Shown here: positions 17,832 to 26,068 of the stretch, one piece after another
How the letters are laid out: each line of letters begins with the position of its first letter
Numbering within the stretch: the stretch's first letter is position 1
DNA from: Alistipes sp.
GTDB lineage: Bacteria > Bacteroidota > Bacteroidia > Bacteroidales > Rikenellaceae
Assembly: GCA_020026375.1 (NCBI GenBank)
Contig: JAHHQN010000004.1
Span: forward strand, 72,917-136,916
Reading direction: 5' to 3'
DNA length: 64,000 nt
Program-made: the position numbers and the translations under genes
Notes under the pieces: model-generated
Told to the model about the DNA's origin: nothing
The model's input: only the letters and a program-made list of their open reading frames with translations
Databases searched by the model: none

Positions 17832-19472
17832 TTATTGATGTTTTAATTGATGGTAATATGCTTTCAGTATTGCGGAGTCCTGCTCCTTGGTGGTGAATAC
17901 CTCCATGAGCAGCGGACAATCACACGGTGCAGGACTTGTAAACTGGTCCATGGCCGCGTGGAGTTGCCCTTCGTCGGTGACGCTCATGTAACGGAAGCCG
18001 CGCTCCTCGGCCCAGCCTTTGGCCGAGGTGGTGTGGTCGGCGGCGATGTATTCGTGAGCCGCCTGCTGCAGCCGGAGTCCGGGCAGAATGTGGAAGATTT
18101 CGCCGCCGCCGTTGTTGAGCAGCAAGATGCGCAGGTTGGGGGTGACGGCACCGCACCACAGGGCGTTCATGTCGTAGAAGAAACTCAAATCGCCGATGGC
18201 CACGAAGTTGAGCTGCGGACTTGCGGAGGCGTAACCCACGGCCGTCGACAACGACCCTTCGATGCCGCTGGTGCCGCGGTTGCACTGCACCGCGACAGAG
18301 GGCTTCAGGGGATAGAGTTGTGCAAAGCGCACCACCGACGAGTTGGCCAGATGCAGCACCGAGTTTTCGGGAATACGTTGCATCAGCTCCCCGACGGCCG
18401 CCAGTTCGGAATAAGAAGCTTGCGGCGAGGGGATTGTGTCGGTGAGGCTGTGCCACGAGGCGGCATAATCCGTTGGAGTGACTCCCCCATGGGCGGCCGT
18501 CAGCGTCCAGAACTCCTCGGCCGACAACTCCACCGCACCGCTCAATGCACAGAACAGGTCGGGTGTGCTGCCGTCGGGTGAGAGATGGAGATGCACGTGG
18601 GGCGGATTGTCTCGCAGGAATTTCTTCAGTCGCTTCGACACGATGTGTCCCGATTGGGTGATGATCACTTCGGGGGCCAATGCACGTTTCTCCTCTTCGG
18701 AAAGCAGGTAGAGTGCCGTGTCGAAATTGTGTATGACTTCGGGGTGGGAGGTGTTGCCGATGTGCTCGGAGAACCACACAAAACCCTCTCCACTCATATA
18801 ACTGTATTGCCTGTCGGACGGGGTTGCCTGTCCGCAAATCACCATACGTCGCGTATAGCGGTTCATGAGGGCGACCAGCTCACCGATGTCCTTCGAGGTG
18901 TAGCGGCGTATGATGCGCTCCTGTGGCAGTTCTGTGGAGGTGAAGCGGAACAGCGGCTCGGAGATGGGTACATTGATGTGTACCGGTCCGCAGGTGCGGT
19001 GGGTCGCCTCCAGCAGAGCCTCGTTGATGAGACGGTTGCTGTACCATTCGTCCTCCGCGGTGCGGATTTCGGGCAGCGACACACTCCGCTTGACCAGCGA
19101 GCTGAATACGTCGGGCTGGGGCAGCGTCTGTCCGTCCATCTGTCCGATCCATGCCTGCGGACGGTCGGCCGAGATGACCACAAGCGGCACCTGCTGATAA
19201 TAGGCCTCCGCCACCGCCGGATAGAGGTTGAGCAGTGCCGACCCCGAGGTGCAGCACACGGCTGTGGGGCGACCTGTCCTTAAGGCTGCTCCCAGAGCAA
19301 AGAATCCGGCGCTTCGTTCGTCGGTCACCGCGTGGCATTTCACCGCCGCGCAACGCGAGAAGGTCTCCACAATCGGGGCGTTGCGGCTGCCCGGGCAGAG
19401 TACGACCTCCTCGATGCCGTGTGCCGTTGTCAGCGACACGAGTTGGAGTATGCTTTTGATGTCGGAATACAT
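17832..19472 (-). CDS. menD: SEPHCHC synthase
   Basis: Thiamine-diphosphate enzyme that joins isochorismate and 2-oxoglutarate. The N-terminal CPGSRNAP (26-33) and the catalytic Glu in DERSAGFFALG (E52) are MenD marks. The C-terminal ThDP-binding region reads GDLSFFYDMNALWCG then LLNNGGGEIF. The ATG at 19472 gives 546 aa; the frame runs on upstream into menF but without MenD similarity. The gap to menF is 14 nt. Confidence 0.95.
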   Translation of the reverse strand: MYSDIKSILQLVSLTTAHGIEEVVLCPGSRNAPIVETFSRCAAVKCHAVTDERSAGFFALGAALRTGRPTAVCCTSGSALLNLYPAVAEAYYQQVPLVVISADRPQAWIGQMDGQTLPQPDVFSSLVKRSVSLPEIRTAEDEWYSNRLINEALLEATHRTCGPVHINVPISEPLFRFTSTELPQERIIRRYTSKDIGELVALMNRYTRRMVICGQATPSDRQYSYMSGEGFVWFSEHIGNTSHPEVIHNFDTALYLLSEEEKRALAPEVIITQSGHIVSKRLKKFLRDNPPHVHLHLSPDGSTPDLFCALSGAVELSAEEFWTLTAAHGGVTPTDYAASWHSLTDTIPSPQASYSELAAVGELMQRIPENSVLHLANSSVVRFAQLYPLKPSVAVQCNRGTSGIEGSLSTAVGYASASPQLNFVAIGDLSFFYDMNALWCGAVTPNLRILLLNNGGGEIFHILPGLRLQQAAHEYIAADHTTSAKGWAEERGFRYMSVTDEGQLHAAMDQFTSPAPCDCPLLMEVFTTKEQDSAILKAYYHQLKHQ

Positions 19473-19486
19473 GGTTTGTCGTTGGT

Positions 19487-20566
19487 TTAGATGATGTTGA
19501 GCATGGTCTGCAACTTGTTCTCGGTTTCCTGCCACTCGTCGTCAAGCTCCGAGGAGGCCACCAGACCGCCTCCGGCGTAGAGGTGCAGTGCCTTGTCGGT
19601 GATGTTCATGCAGCGGAGGTTGACATAGAGGTCCGTGGGGCCGGAGGTGGACAACATGCCCACAAATCCCGAATAATAGCCTCGGTCATACCCTTCGTTG
19701 GCGAGAATGAACTCCCCGGCCTCCGTCTTGGGCAGGCCGCAGACTGCAGGTGTGGGGTGAAGCTGGCGGAGCAGCTGTCCCAAATGAAGGGCATCGTTCA
19801 TGCGGAAATGGAATTCTGTTTTCAGATGTGCCAATGCGCCGGCCTTCACGGTGAAGGGGCCCTCCTCCGTGGTGGAATATCCCTCCCTGCAAAGCAGGTC
19901 GCGGATATAGGAGGCCACATAGCCCTGCTCCTCACGGTTTTTCAGACTCCATGCCGTGGGCAGGGTGCCTTCCGCGAGGGGCTGTGTGCCGGCCAGTGCC
20001 ACGGCCAGCCAGTGTCGGCCGTTACCCGAAAGTATCACTTCGGGGGTGCTGCCCAGCCATACGCCCGTTGTGGGAGTGTAGCACAGGAAGACATAGGAGT
20101 CGGGATATTGGCGGCAGGCCCGGGCATAGACCTCCCACAGAGGAAACCCTTCCGCTTTGGTCAGCGTCATGCGGCGCGACAGCACCAGCTTGCTGAAATC
20201 CCCTTTTGCGAGTGCGGCCTTGAAGACCTCGAAGCATTCACAGTAGGTCTCCGAGGGGGATTTGCGCGCATAGCTGCGTCTCCCGGGGCGGCACTCCATT
20301 TGAGGAAGTTCCACCCTGCGCGGTGCGCCTTCGGGACAGATTCTGACGATGGGGTGCGACGGGGTGATGTGGAACGGAGCCATGATGAATCCCGATTGGC
20401 CGTCGAGTTCCGCAAGCTCCTCACACAGGGTGACTCCCTCCTGCCGCCCCTCAATCATCGAAGGGAGACTCTGTCCCGGCAGACGGTAAATCGCAAACGG
20501 GATTTTACGACGGATAAGTGATTCTAAATCTGTGGAGTTGAGTTGTATGGTATCTGTTGTTTCCAT
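19487..20566 (-). CDS. menF: Isochorismate synthase
   Basis: Converts chorismate to isochorismate, first step of menaquinone synthesis. Chorismate-binding fold with ALAGTQPLAEG, the helix containing KNREEQGYV, the HLKTEFHF strand and the C-terminal HPTPAVCGLPK followed by GYYSGFVG. These fit the MenF/EntC group rather than anthranilate synthase. At 359 aa it is compact, lacking a long N-terminal region. It is the first gene of menF-D-B-C-E; menA and menH are not in this window. Confidence 0.94.
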   Translation of the reverse strand: METTDTIQLNSTDLESLIRRKIPFAIYRLPGQSLPSMIEGRQEGVTLCEELAELDGQSGFIMAPFHITPSHPIVRICPEGAPRRVELPQMECRPGRRSYARKSPSETYCECFEVFKAALAKGDFSKLVLSRRMTLTKAEGFPLWEVYARACRQYPDSYVFLCYTPTTGVWLGSTPEVILSGNGRHWLAVALAGTQPLAEGTLPTAWSLKNREEQGYVASYIRDLLCREGYSTTEEGPFTVKAGALAHLKTEFHFRMNDALHLGQLLRQLHPTPAVCGLPKTEAGEFILANEGYDRGYYSGFVGMLSTSGPTDLYVNLRCMNITDKALHLYAGGGLVASSELDDEWQETENKLQTMLNII

Positions 20567-20601
20567 TCCGGATAGTCGGATATTTTCATATTACTGATTG
20601 A

Positions 20602-20609
20602 CAAAGATA
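20602..20609 (-). promoter_or_regulatory. -7 element of the men operon
   Basis: TATCTTTG on the minus strand, a full TAnnTTTG match about 36 nt before the menF ATG. I find no clear -33 box at the expected distance. Confidence 0.4.
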
Positions 20610-20815
20610 CATAATAGAAAGATAGCGGAAAAACGAAACGCAATAATTTTTGTATCGTCATCGGTTTGTTGAGGGGGTGTGACGTGAATTTCAGTCCGGC
20701 GGAGAAGCATAATCAAAAATTTCGGAATGGGAAATCGATAAGACTTTTACACCATATTTTCGAACCGAAATGTGAATTTCAGAGGTGTTTCCATGCTATT
20801 TTGCGACGAATTACT

Positions 20816-20823
20816 TATCTTTG
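20816..20823 (+). promoter_or_regulatory. -7 element of the aryl polyene cluster
   Basis: TATCTTTG (20816-20823), a full TAnnTTTG match. The predicted start site near 20829 leaves a leader of only about 10 nt before the ATG at 20840. No clear TTTG lies 19-21 nt upstream. The 273-nt gap shared with menF holds nothing else recognisable. Confidence 0.45.
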
Positions 20824-20839
20824 CAAATAATTTGCTGTT

Positions 20840-21427
20840 ATGAAAAAGTGTTTATTGACGATTTTGTTTGGGGCGGCGAGCTTCTTTTCTGCCTCGGCTA
20901 CGGAGCCTGTCACCTTCTACGGGGTGGACTTCACGTTGTCAAGGGTCTACGGAGCTGACGAGTCGATCGCAAAGTTCCGTGAGGCATTCTCCGGCATCAA
21001 CGGACTGTTTGTCAGCGAAGAAGAGAAATACGATGTGGCCGCTCTCACTCGTGAGGAGGTGGCGTCGAATCGCATTTCGGTGGCCCGCAAGTCGTCCGAC
21101 GAGCATTTCTCGACGGCAGATGTTGCCGATGTGTTCTATCTCGACGAGGCCGATTACGACTGCCGCGATTCGGTGGCCGGACTCCTGAAGCGTTATGAAC
21201 TGCCCGAAGGCGGCGGACGCGGAATGGTGATGGTGGCCAATCTGCTCGACAAGGCACACGGCGTGGGAGATTTCTACCTTGTGATTTTCGATACCGGGAG
21301 TCGCGAGATAGAGTCTTGTTGTCGCATATCGGGCCGTGCAGGCGGCTTCGGATTGCGCAACTATTGGGCCAATGCCGTGCGTCTGGCATTGAAACAATAT
21401 CCCCGAATCAGGAAAAAGACGTTGTAA
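20840..21427 (+). CDS. Secreted protein of unknown function, first gene of the polyene cluster
   Basis: 195 aa with a clear signal peptide (MKKCLLTILFGAASFFSASA, cleavage near residue 21). The mature part is mixed alpha/beta with a Gly-rich turn (GGGRG), two neighbouring cysteines (SCCR) and a basic C-terminus. I recognise no domain. It begins the 21-gene operon and lies 12 nt before the ammonia-lyase gene, so a periplasmic or outer-membrane role in polyene placement is a fair guess, but nothing in the sequence proves it. Confidence 0.8.
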   Translation: MKKCLLTILFGAASFFSASATEPVTFYGVDFTLSRVYGADESIAKFREAFSGINGLFVSEEEKYDVAALTREEVASNRISVARKSSDEHFSTADVADVFYLDEADYDCRDSVAGLLKRYELPEGGGRGMVMVANLLDKAHGVGDFYLVIFDTGSREIESCCRISGRAGGFGLRNYWANAVRLALKQYPRIRKKTL

Positions 21428-21439
21428 ACATCAGACGAA

Positions 21440-22975
21440 ATGATACAATACGATAAGATACTCTCTCTGGGCGATGTCGAACGCATCGTGTGGGGCGGCG
21501 AACCGCTGTCGCTGGCCGACAGTGCCGTTGCCCGTTTGGAGCGGAGCTTCGGTTTTCTGAAGGAATTTGCAGCCGACAAGGTCATCTACGGCATCAATAC
21601 GGGATTCGGTCCCATGGCACAGTACCGTGTGAGCGACCGCCATCTCAACGAGTTGCAGTACAACATTATCCGCAGCCACTCCACTGGTGCCGGCGCGCCG
21701 CTCGACGATGCCGATGTGCGTGCCGTGATGGTGGCGCGTCTGGGAACCCTGTTGCAGGGGTACTCGGGTATCCATGCTTCGGTGGCGCAGCTGCTGGTCG
21801 AGTTTGTTAACCGGGGCATCTACCCCATGATTCCGCGTCACGGTTCGGTGGGTGCAAGCGGCGATTTGGTGCAGCTGGCTCATCTGGGTCTGGCGCTGAT
21901 TGGCGAAGGAGAGGTGCATTATCGAGGCCGGTGGTGCGCCACGGCCGATGTGTTGAAGCAGGAGGGGCTGCAGCCCATGTCGGTGTATATCCGCGAAGGA
22001 TTGTGCATCACCAACGGCACGTCGGTGATGACGGGCATCGGCATGAACAACCTCATCATGGCGCGCAAGCTGCTGCGCTGGGAGGAGGTGGCTTCGGCCA
22101 TGATTAACGAAATCGTGGAGTCGTATGACGACTTCCTTTCCGAGGAAATCAACGCGGCCAAGCGTCACGACGGCCAAATCCGCATTGCCGCGGAACTGCG
22201 CCGCTGGCTCGAGGGCAGCCGCAGTCTGCGTGACCGTCAGAAGGAACTCTACGACGGCCGCCACGAGGGCGAGGAGGTGTTCGAGCACAAGGTGCAACCC
22301 TACTACTCGTTGCGGTGTGTTCCCCAGATTCTGGGACCTGTGATGGAGACTCTTGATTTCGCAGAGCAGGTACTTGTCGACGAGATGAACTCGGCGTGCG
22401 ACAATCCCATTGTCAATCCCGACACCGGCAACGTGTACCATGGCGGCAATTTCCACGGCGACTATGTGTCGTTCGAGATGGACAAGCTCAAGATTGCCGT
22501 CACCAAACTCACGATGCTGGCGGAGCGTCAGCTCAACTATCTCTTCCACGACCGAATCAACGGCATTCTTCCGCCGTTTGTCAATATGGGTGTGCTGGGA
22601 CTCAACTACGGACTGCAGGCCTCGCAATTTACGGCGACCTCCACCACGGCCGAGTGTCAGACCCTTTCGATGCCCAACTATGTCCACAGTATTCCCAACA
22701 ACAACGACAATCAGGACATCGTGAGCATGGGTACCAATTCGGCGCTCATCGCCCGGACGGTCATCGAGAACAGCTATCAGGTGTTGTCGATTTTGATGAT
22801 GGCTGTTGTGCAGGCCGTGGATTGCATCGCCGCGCAGGAGCGTCTGGCCCCTGCCTCACGCAGGATCTACGACGAGATAAGGGCCTTCTTTCCCGTCTTC
22901 AGGGACGATACGCCCAAATATCGCGACATCGAGCGAATGATTGCCTATTTGAAAGAGCGAAAAATTGAATTATGA
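21440..22975 (+). CDS. Tyrosine ammonia-lyase (HAL/PAL family)
   Basis: Predicted to deaminate tyrosine to p-coumarate, the aromatic starter of aryl polyenes. The MIO cofactor triad is A139-S140-G141 inside GASGDL; Y50 in VIYGINTGFG is the catalytic tyrosine. The substrate-selectivity position reads RSHSTGAG (S79-H80). That looks HAL-like, but the protein as I recall it closely resembles the characterised Flavobacterium johnsoniae tyrosine ammonia-lyase, including FGPMAQYR, VYHGGNFHGDY and HSIPNNNDNQDIVSMGTNS. At 511 aa it is full length. No hut genes are nearby, which argues against histidine catabolism. The stop overlaps fabG as ATGA. Confidence 0.9.
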   Translation: MIQYDKILSLGDVERIVWGGEPLSLADSAVARLERSFGFLKEFAADKVIYGINTGFGPMAQYRVSDRHLNELQYNIIRSHSTGAGAPLDDADVRAVMVARLGTLLQGYSGIHASVAQLLVEFVNRGIYPMIPRHGSVGASGDLVQLAHLGLALIGEGEVHYRGRWCATADVLKQEGLQPMSVYIREGLCITNGTSVMTGIGMNNLIMARKLLRWEEVASAMINEIVESYDDFLSEEINAAKRHDGQIRIAAELRRWLEGSRSLRDRQKELYDGRHEGEEVFEHKVQPYYSLRCVPQILGPVMETLDFAEQVLVDEMNSACDNPIVNPDTGNVYHGGNFHGDYVSFEMDKLKIAVTKLTMLAERQLNYLFHDRINGILPPFVNMGVLGLNYGLQASQFTATSTTAECQTLSMPNYVHSIPNNNDNQDIVSMGTNSALIARTVIENSYQVLSILMMAVVQAVDCIAAQERLAPASRRIYDEIRAFFPVFRDDTPKYRDIERMIAYLKERKIEL

Positions 22976-23700
22976 TGAGATATGCACTTGTAACGGGCGG
23001 CTCGCGAGGAATCGGTCGGGCCATTTGCGAAAAGCTGGCCGGGGAGGGTTTCCGCCTGTTGATTAACTATCGCAGTGACGATGCGGCTGCCGAAGAGACG
23101 CTGCTACGTGTCAGAGAGGCCGGTTCCGACGGCGAGCTGCTCAAGTTCGACGTAGCCGATGCCCGGGCTACACGCACGGCTTTGGCTGCCTGGAGCGACG
23201 CACACCCCGATGCCTACATCGAGGTGGTGGTCAATAATGCCGGCATACGCCGCGACAACCTGATGGTATGGTTGCCCGAAGAGGACTGGTCGGCAGTGTT
23301 GAACATTTCGCTGGGCGGCTTCTTCAATGTCACGCAGCCGCTGCTGCAGCCCATGCTGACCCATCGCCGGGGACGCATCATCAACATCGTGTCACTTTCG
23401 GGACTCAAGGGTCTGCCCGGCCAGACGAACTATTCGGCGGCCAAGGGTGGTGTCATTGCCGCCACCAAGGCTCTTTCGCAGGAAGTGGCACGACGCGGAG
23501 TGACGGTCAATGCCATAGCACCCGGCTTCATCTCCACCGACATGACTGCCGATTTGGAGGAGAAGGAACTCAAGAAACAGATCCCGGCCGGACGTTTCGG
23601 CAAGCCGGAGGAGGTGGCCGCCCTGGCTGCCTTCCTGGCATCGGACAGTGCCGCCTACATTACGGGCGAAGTGATTTCAATTAACGGAGGTTTGTATTGA
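22972..23700 (+). CDS. 3-Ketoacyl-ACP reductase, FabG-like (ApeQ-type)
   Basis: NADPH-dependent short-chain dehydrogenase that would reduce the 3-keto group in each elongation round. Cofactor motif TGGSRGIG (8-15), NNAG (88-91) and the catalytic S143, Y154 and K158 (YSAAK) are intact. At 242 aa it matches FabG length. It overlaps the lyase upstream and the ketosynthase downstream (TGATG), so it is dedicated to the cluster and not the housekeeping FabG. Confidence 0.93.
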   Translation: MMRYALVTGGSRGIGRAICEKLAGEGFRLLINYRSDDAAAEETLLRVREAGSDGELLKFDVADARATRTALAAWSDAHPDAYIEVVVNNAGIRRDNLMVWLPEEDWSAVLNISLGGFFNVTQPLLQPMLTHRRGRIINIVSLSGLKGLPGQTNYSAAKGGVIAATKALSQEVARRGVTVNAIAPGFISTDMTADLEEKELKKQIPAGRFGKPEEVAALAAFLASDSAAYITGEVISINGGLY

Positions 23701-24923
23701 TGGAAAGACGAGTTGTTATAACAGGCATGGGCATCTACTCCTGCATCGGAGTAGGCAAGGAGGCCGTGAAGGAGTCATTGTACAATGGTCGTTCGGGTAT
23801 CGGACTGGTAGCCGGCCGCCACGAATTCGGTTATCGTTCCGCGCTGTCGGGCATTGTCCCTCTACCCAATTTGAAAGGGAAGTTGGACCGCCGCCAGCGT
23901 GTGTGCCTGCCCGAGGAGGGACAGTATGCCTATGTGGCCACATGCGAAGCATTGGAACAGGCCGGCATCGATGCCGATTATCTCGCCCGCCACGAGGTGG
24001 GTATTCTCTACGGCAATGACAGCAGCGCGCAGGCCGTGGTCGAGGGTATCGACAAGGTGCGCGAGAGCGGTGACACCGCCATGGTGGGTTCGGGCAACAT
24101 CTTTCAGTCGATGAACTCCACCGTGACGATGAACCTTTCGGTGATATTCAACCTCAAGGGCATCAACCTCACTGTTTCGGGAGCGTGCGCCAGCAGTTCC
24201 CATGCCATTGGCATTGCGGCGTTGCTGATTCGCAACGGATTGCAGGAGTGCGTCATCTGCGGCGGCTGCGAGGAGGTCAACAAATACTCGGTGGCCAACT
24301 TCGACGCACTGGCGGCCTTCTCCATTCGTGAAGATGCGCCCGAGAAGGCTTCGCGTCCGTTCGACAGGTCACGTGACGGTCTGGTGCCGAGCGGCGGTGC
24401 GGCCACACTGGTGGTCGAGAGCTACGAGTCGGCCGTAAGACGTGGTGCGACCATTTTGGCCGAGGTGGCCGGATACGGATTCTCGTCGAACGGTGACCAC
24501 ATCTCGCTGCCCAATGTCGAGGGGCCGTCGCGTTCGTTGCGCCGTGCGCTCGACGATGCCGGCATTTCGCCCCGTGAGGTGCAGTATGTCAATGCACATG
24601 CCACCTCCACACCTGTGGGTGATGCCAACGAAGCCAAGGCCATCGATGCCGTGTTCGGCAGTCACAAGCCTTATGTCACCTCCACCAAGTCGCAGACCGG
24701 TCACGAGATGTGGATGGCCGGAGCCAGCGAGGTCATCTATTCGGTGCTGATGATGCAGAACGGATTCATAGCCCCCAATCTCAACTATGAGGAGGGCGAC
24801 GAGTTTGCGCAGCGTCTCAATATTCCCGACCACAGAGTCGATGTGGAGTTCGACACCCTGCTTTCCAATTCGTTCGGATTCGGCGGAACGAACTCCTCGT
24901 TAATAATCAGAAAATTCAGATAA
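23700..24923 (+). CDS. Ketosynthase, FabB/FabF-like, free-standing
   Basis: Condensing enzyme of 407 aa with the complete Cys-His-His triad: C163 in SGACASSSHA, H300 in NAHATSTPVGD and H335 in TKSQTGHEMWMAG. The stretch MVGSGNIFQSMNSTVTMN is FabB-like, and the role would match ApeR, the stand-alone ketosynthase of E. coli-type clusters. The ATG at 23700 overlaps the fabG stop; the frame also allows a TTG one codon upstream. It is followed by an ACP 10 nt away. Confidence 0.92.
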   Translation: MERRVVITGMGIYSCIGVGKEAVKESLYNGRSGIGLVAGRHEFGYRSALSGIVPLPNLKGKLDRRQRVCLPEEGQYAYVATCEALEQAGIDADYLARHEVGILYGNDSSAQAVVEGIDKVRESGDTAMVGSGNIFQSMNSTVTMNLSVIFNLKGINLTVSGACASSSHAIGIAALLIRNGLQECVICGGCEEVNKYSVANFDALAAFSIREDAPEKASRPFDRSRDGLVPSGGAATLVVESYESAVRRGATILAEVAGYGFSSNGDHISLPNVEGPSRSLRRALDDAGISPREVQYVNAHATSTPVGDANEAKAIDAVFGSHKPYVTSTKSQTGHEMWMAGASEVIYSVLMMQNGFIAPNLNYEEGDEFAQRLNIPDHRVDVEFDTLLSNSFGFGGTNSSLIIRKFR

Positions 24924-24933
24924 AGGAAAAAAT

Positions 24934-25191
24934 ATGCTTTCTAACGAACAAATTATTGAGAAACTCACCGACGTGCTGTCGGAGGAGTTCGAAATCGAAA
25001 AGGACGAAATCACGGCGGAGTCATCGCTCAAGGAGACTTTCGGTCTCGACAGTCTCGACCTGGTCGATGTGGTGGTGCTGATTCACGACAACTTCGGCAT
25101 CAAGTTGCAGGGGCCCGATTTTGCCGGGGTCAAGACCTTTGGCGACTTCTGTGAGTTAATCCTTCGCAAGCTGCATGAGTCAGAAGCCTAA
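24934..25191 (+). CDS. Acyl carrier protein 1
   Basis: 85-aa acidic carrier with the phosphopantetheine serine S40 in GLDSLDLVD. It carries the aromatic starter or the growing polyene. Ser-Leu-Asp after the attachment site and Asp-rich helix II are normal. A GGAAAAA stretch precedes the ATG. It overlaps the acyltransferase start by 17 nt. A cognate phosphopantetheinyl transferase is not encoded in the cluster. Confidence 0.94.
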   Translation: MLSNEQIIEKLTDVLSEEFEIEKDEITAESSLKETFGLDSLDLVDVVVLIHDNFGIKLQGPDFAGVKTFGDFCELILRKLHESEA

Positions 25192-26068
25192 AGACTGGAC
25201 GGGGAAGTCGCGAGGCGGTTATACGGGTTACATGATATTCATCTTCCTGATTCGTAAAATCGGCCTTCGGGCAGCCTATGTCCTGTTGGGTTTTGTCTCA
25301 GTCTATTTTATTCCGTTTGCGCCCAGGGCCACCGCAGCCATGTGGGACTACTACCGTCGTTCGCTCAGGAGAGGACGGTGGCAGTCGATGTGGAGAATCC
25401 TGCGCCACTACTACCTCTTCGGTCAGACGATTATCGACCGCATAGCGGTGGAGAACGGCATGGGAAACCGCTTCCGCTACAAGTTCGACGATTATGAGCG
25501 CACCCGTCAGCTCTTCGACAAGGGCGAGGGTGTGGTGATGATTGGAGCCCATTTCGGTGCTCCGGTCATGGGAGCCGACTTCTTCGGCAAGTATGCCGAC
25601 AGAATGAATCTGGTGATGTATGATGCCGAACACAAGCGTGTGCGTGAAGCGCTGGACCGCTTTGGTCAGAAGCTGGAGTTGAAGGTCATTCCCGTGGGTG
25701 AAGACCCCCTGGCGAGCATTCTCGACATCAAGGCGGCATTGGACCGCTCGGAGTGCGTGAGCTTCATGGGTGACCGCTTCCTGAAGGGGAACCGTACCTT
25801 CGAGGCCGATTTCATGGGTCGCAGGGCGTTGTTTCCGCAGGGGCCTTTCCTCATTGCGGAAAAGATGCGTGTGCCGGTGATTTTCTACTTCGCCACCCGC
25901 GAGAAGCACCGCACCTACCGCTTCCGCTTCCGGGTCATGGAACCCTGTCTGGGAGGACGGCGCGACGGAACACGTTGTTTCGAGGCATTTCTGCCGCTGC
26001 TGGAGAGCGAGGTGAAAAGAGCCGAGGGACAATGGTTTAATTTTTATAAATTTTGGAAACAAGAATGA
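25175..26068 (+). CDS. LpxL/HtrB-like acyltransferase
   Basis: 297-aa inner-membrane-associated acyltransferase of the lipid A acyltransferase-like superfamily that accompanies aryl polyene clusters. It has a hydrophobic N-terminal anchor (about 19-48), GAHFGAPVMGAD around H126, and FMGDRFLKGNRTF then a Gln-Gly-Pro loop typical of the family. Odd point: the canonical H-x4-D/E is not met, since the residue five after H126 is Val and the nearest acid is D135. It may use D135, have shifted chemistry, or be inactive. Stop overlaps the methyltransferase start (ATGA). Confidence 0.85.
   Translation: MSQKPKDWTGKSRGGYTGYMIFIFLIRKIGLRAAYVLLGFVSVYFIPFAPRATAAMWDYYRRSLRRGRWQSMWRILRHYYLFGQTIIDRIAVENGMGNRFRYKFDDYERTRQLFDKGEGVVMIGAHFGAPVMGADFFGKYADRMNLVMYDAEHKRVREALDRFGQKLELKVIPVGEDPLASILDIKAALDRSECVSFMGDRFLKGNRTFEADFMGRRALFPQGPFLIAEKMRVPVIFYFATREKHRTYRFRFRVMEPCLGGRRDGTRCFEAFLPLLESEVKRAEGQWFNFYKFWKQE

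Noticed and set aside
21431..22687. 418-codon minus-strand frame opposite the ammonia-lyase
   Set aside because: His/Arg/Val-rich shadow; the lyase has the MIO motif and matches its family along its whole length.
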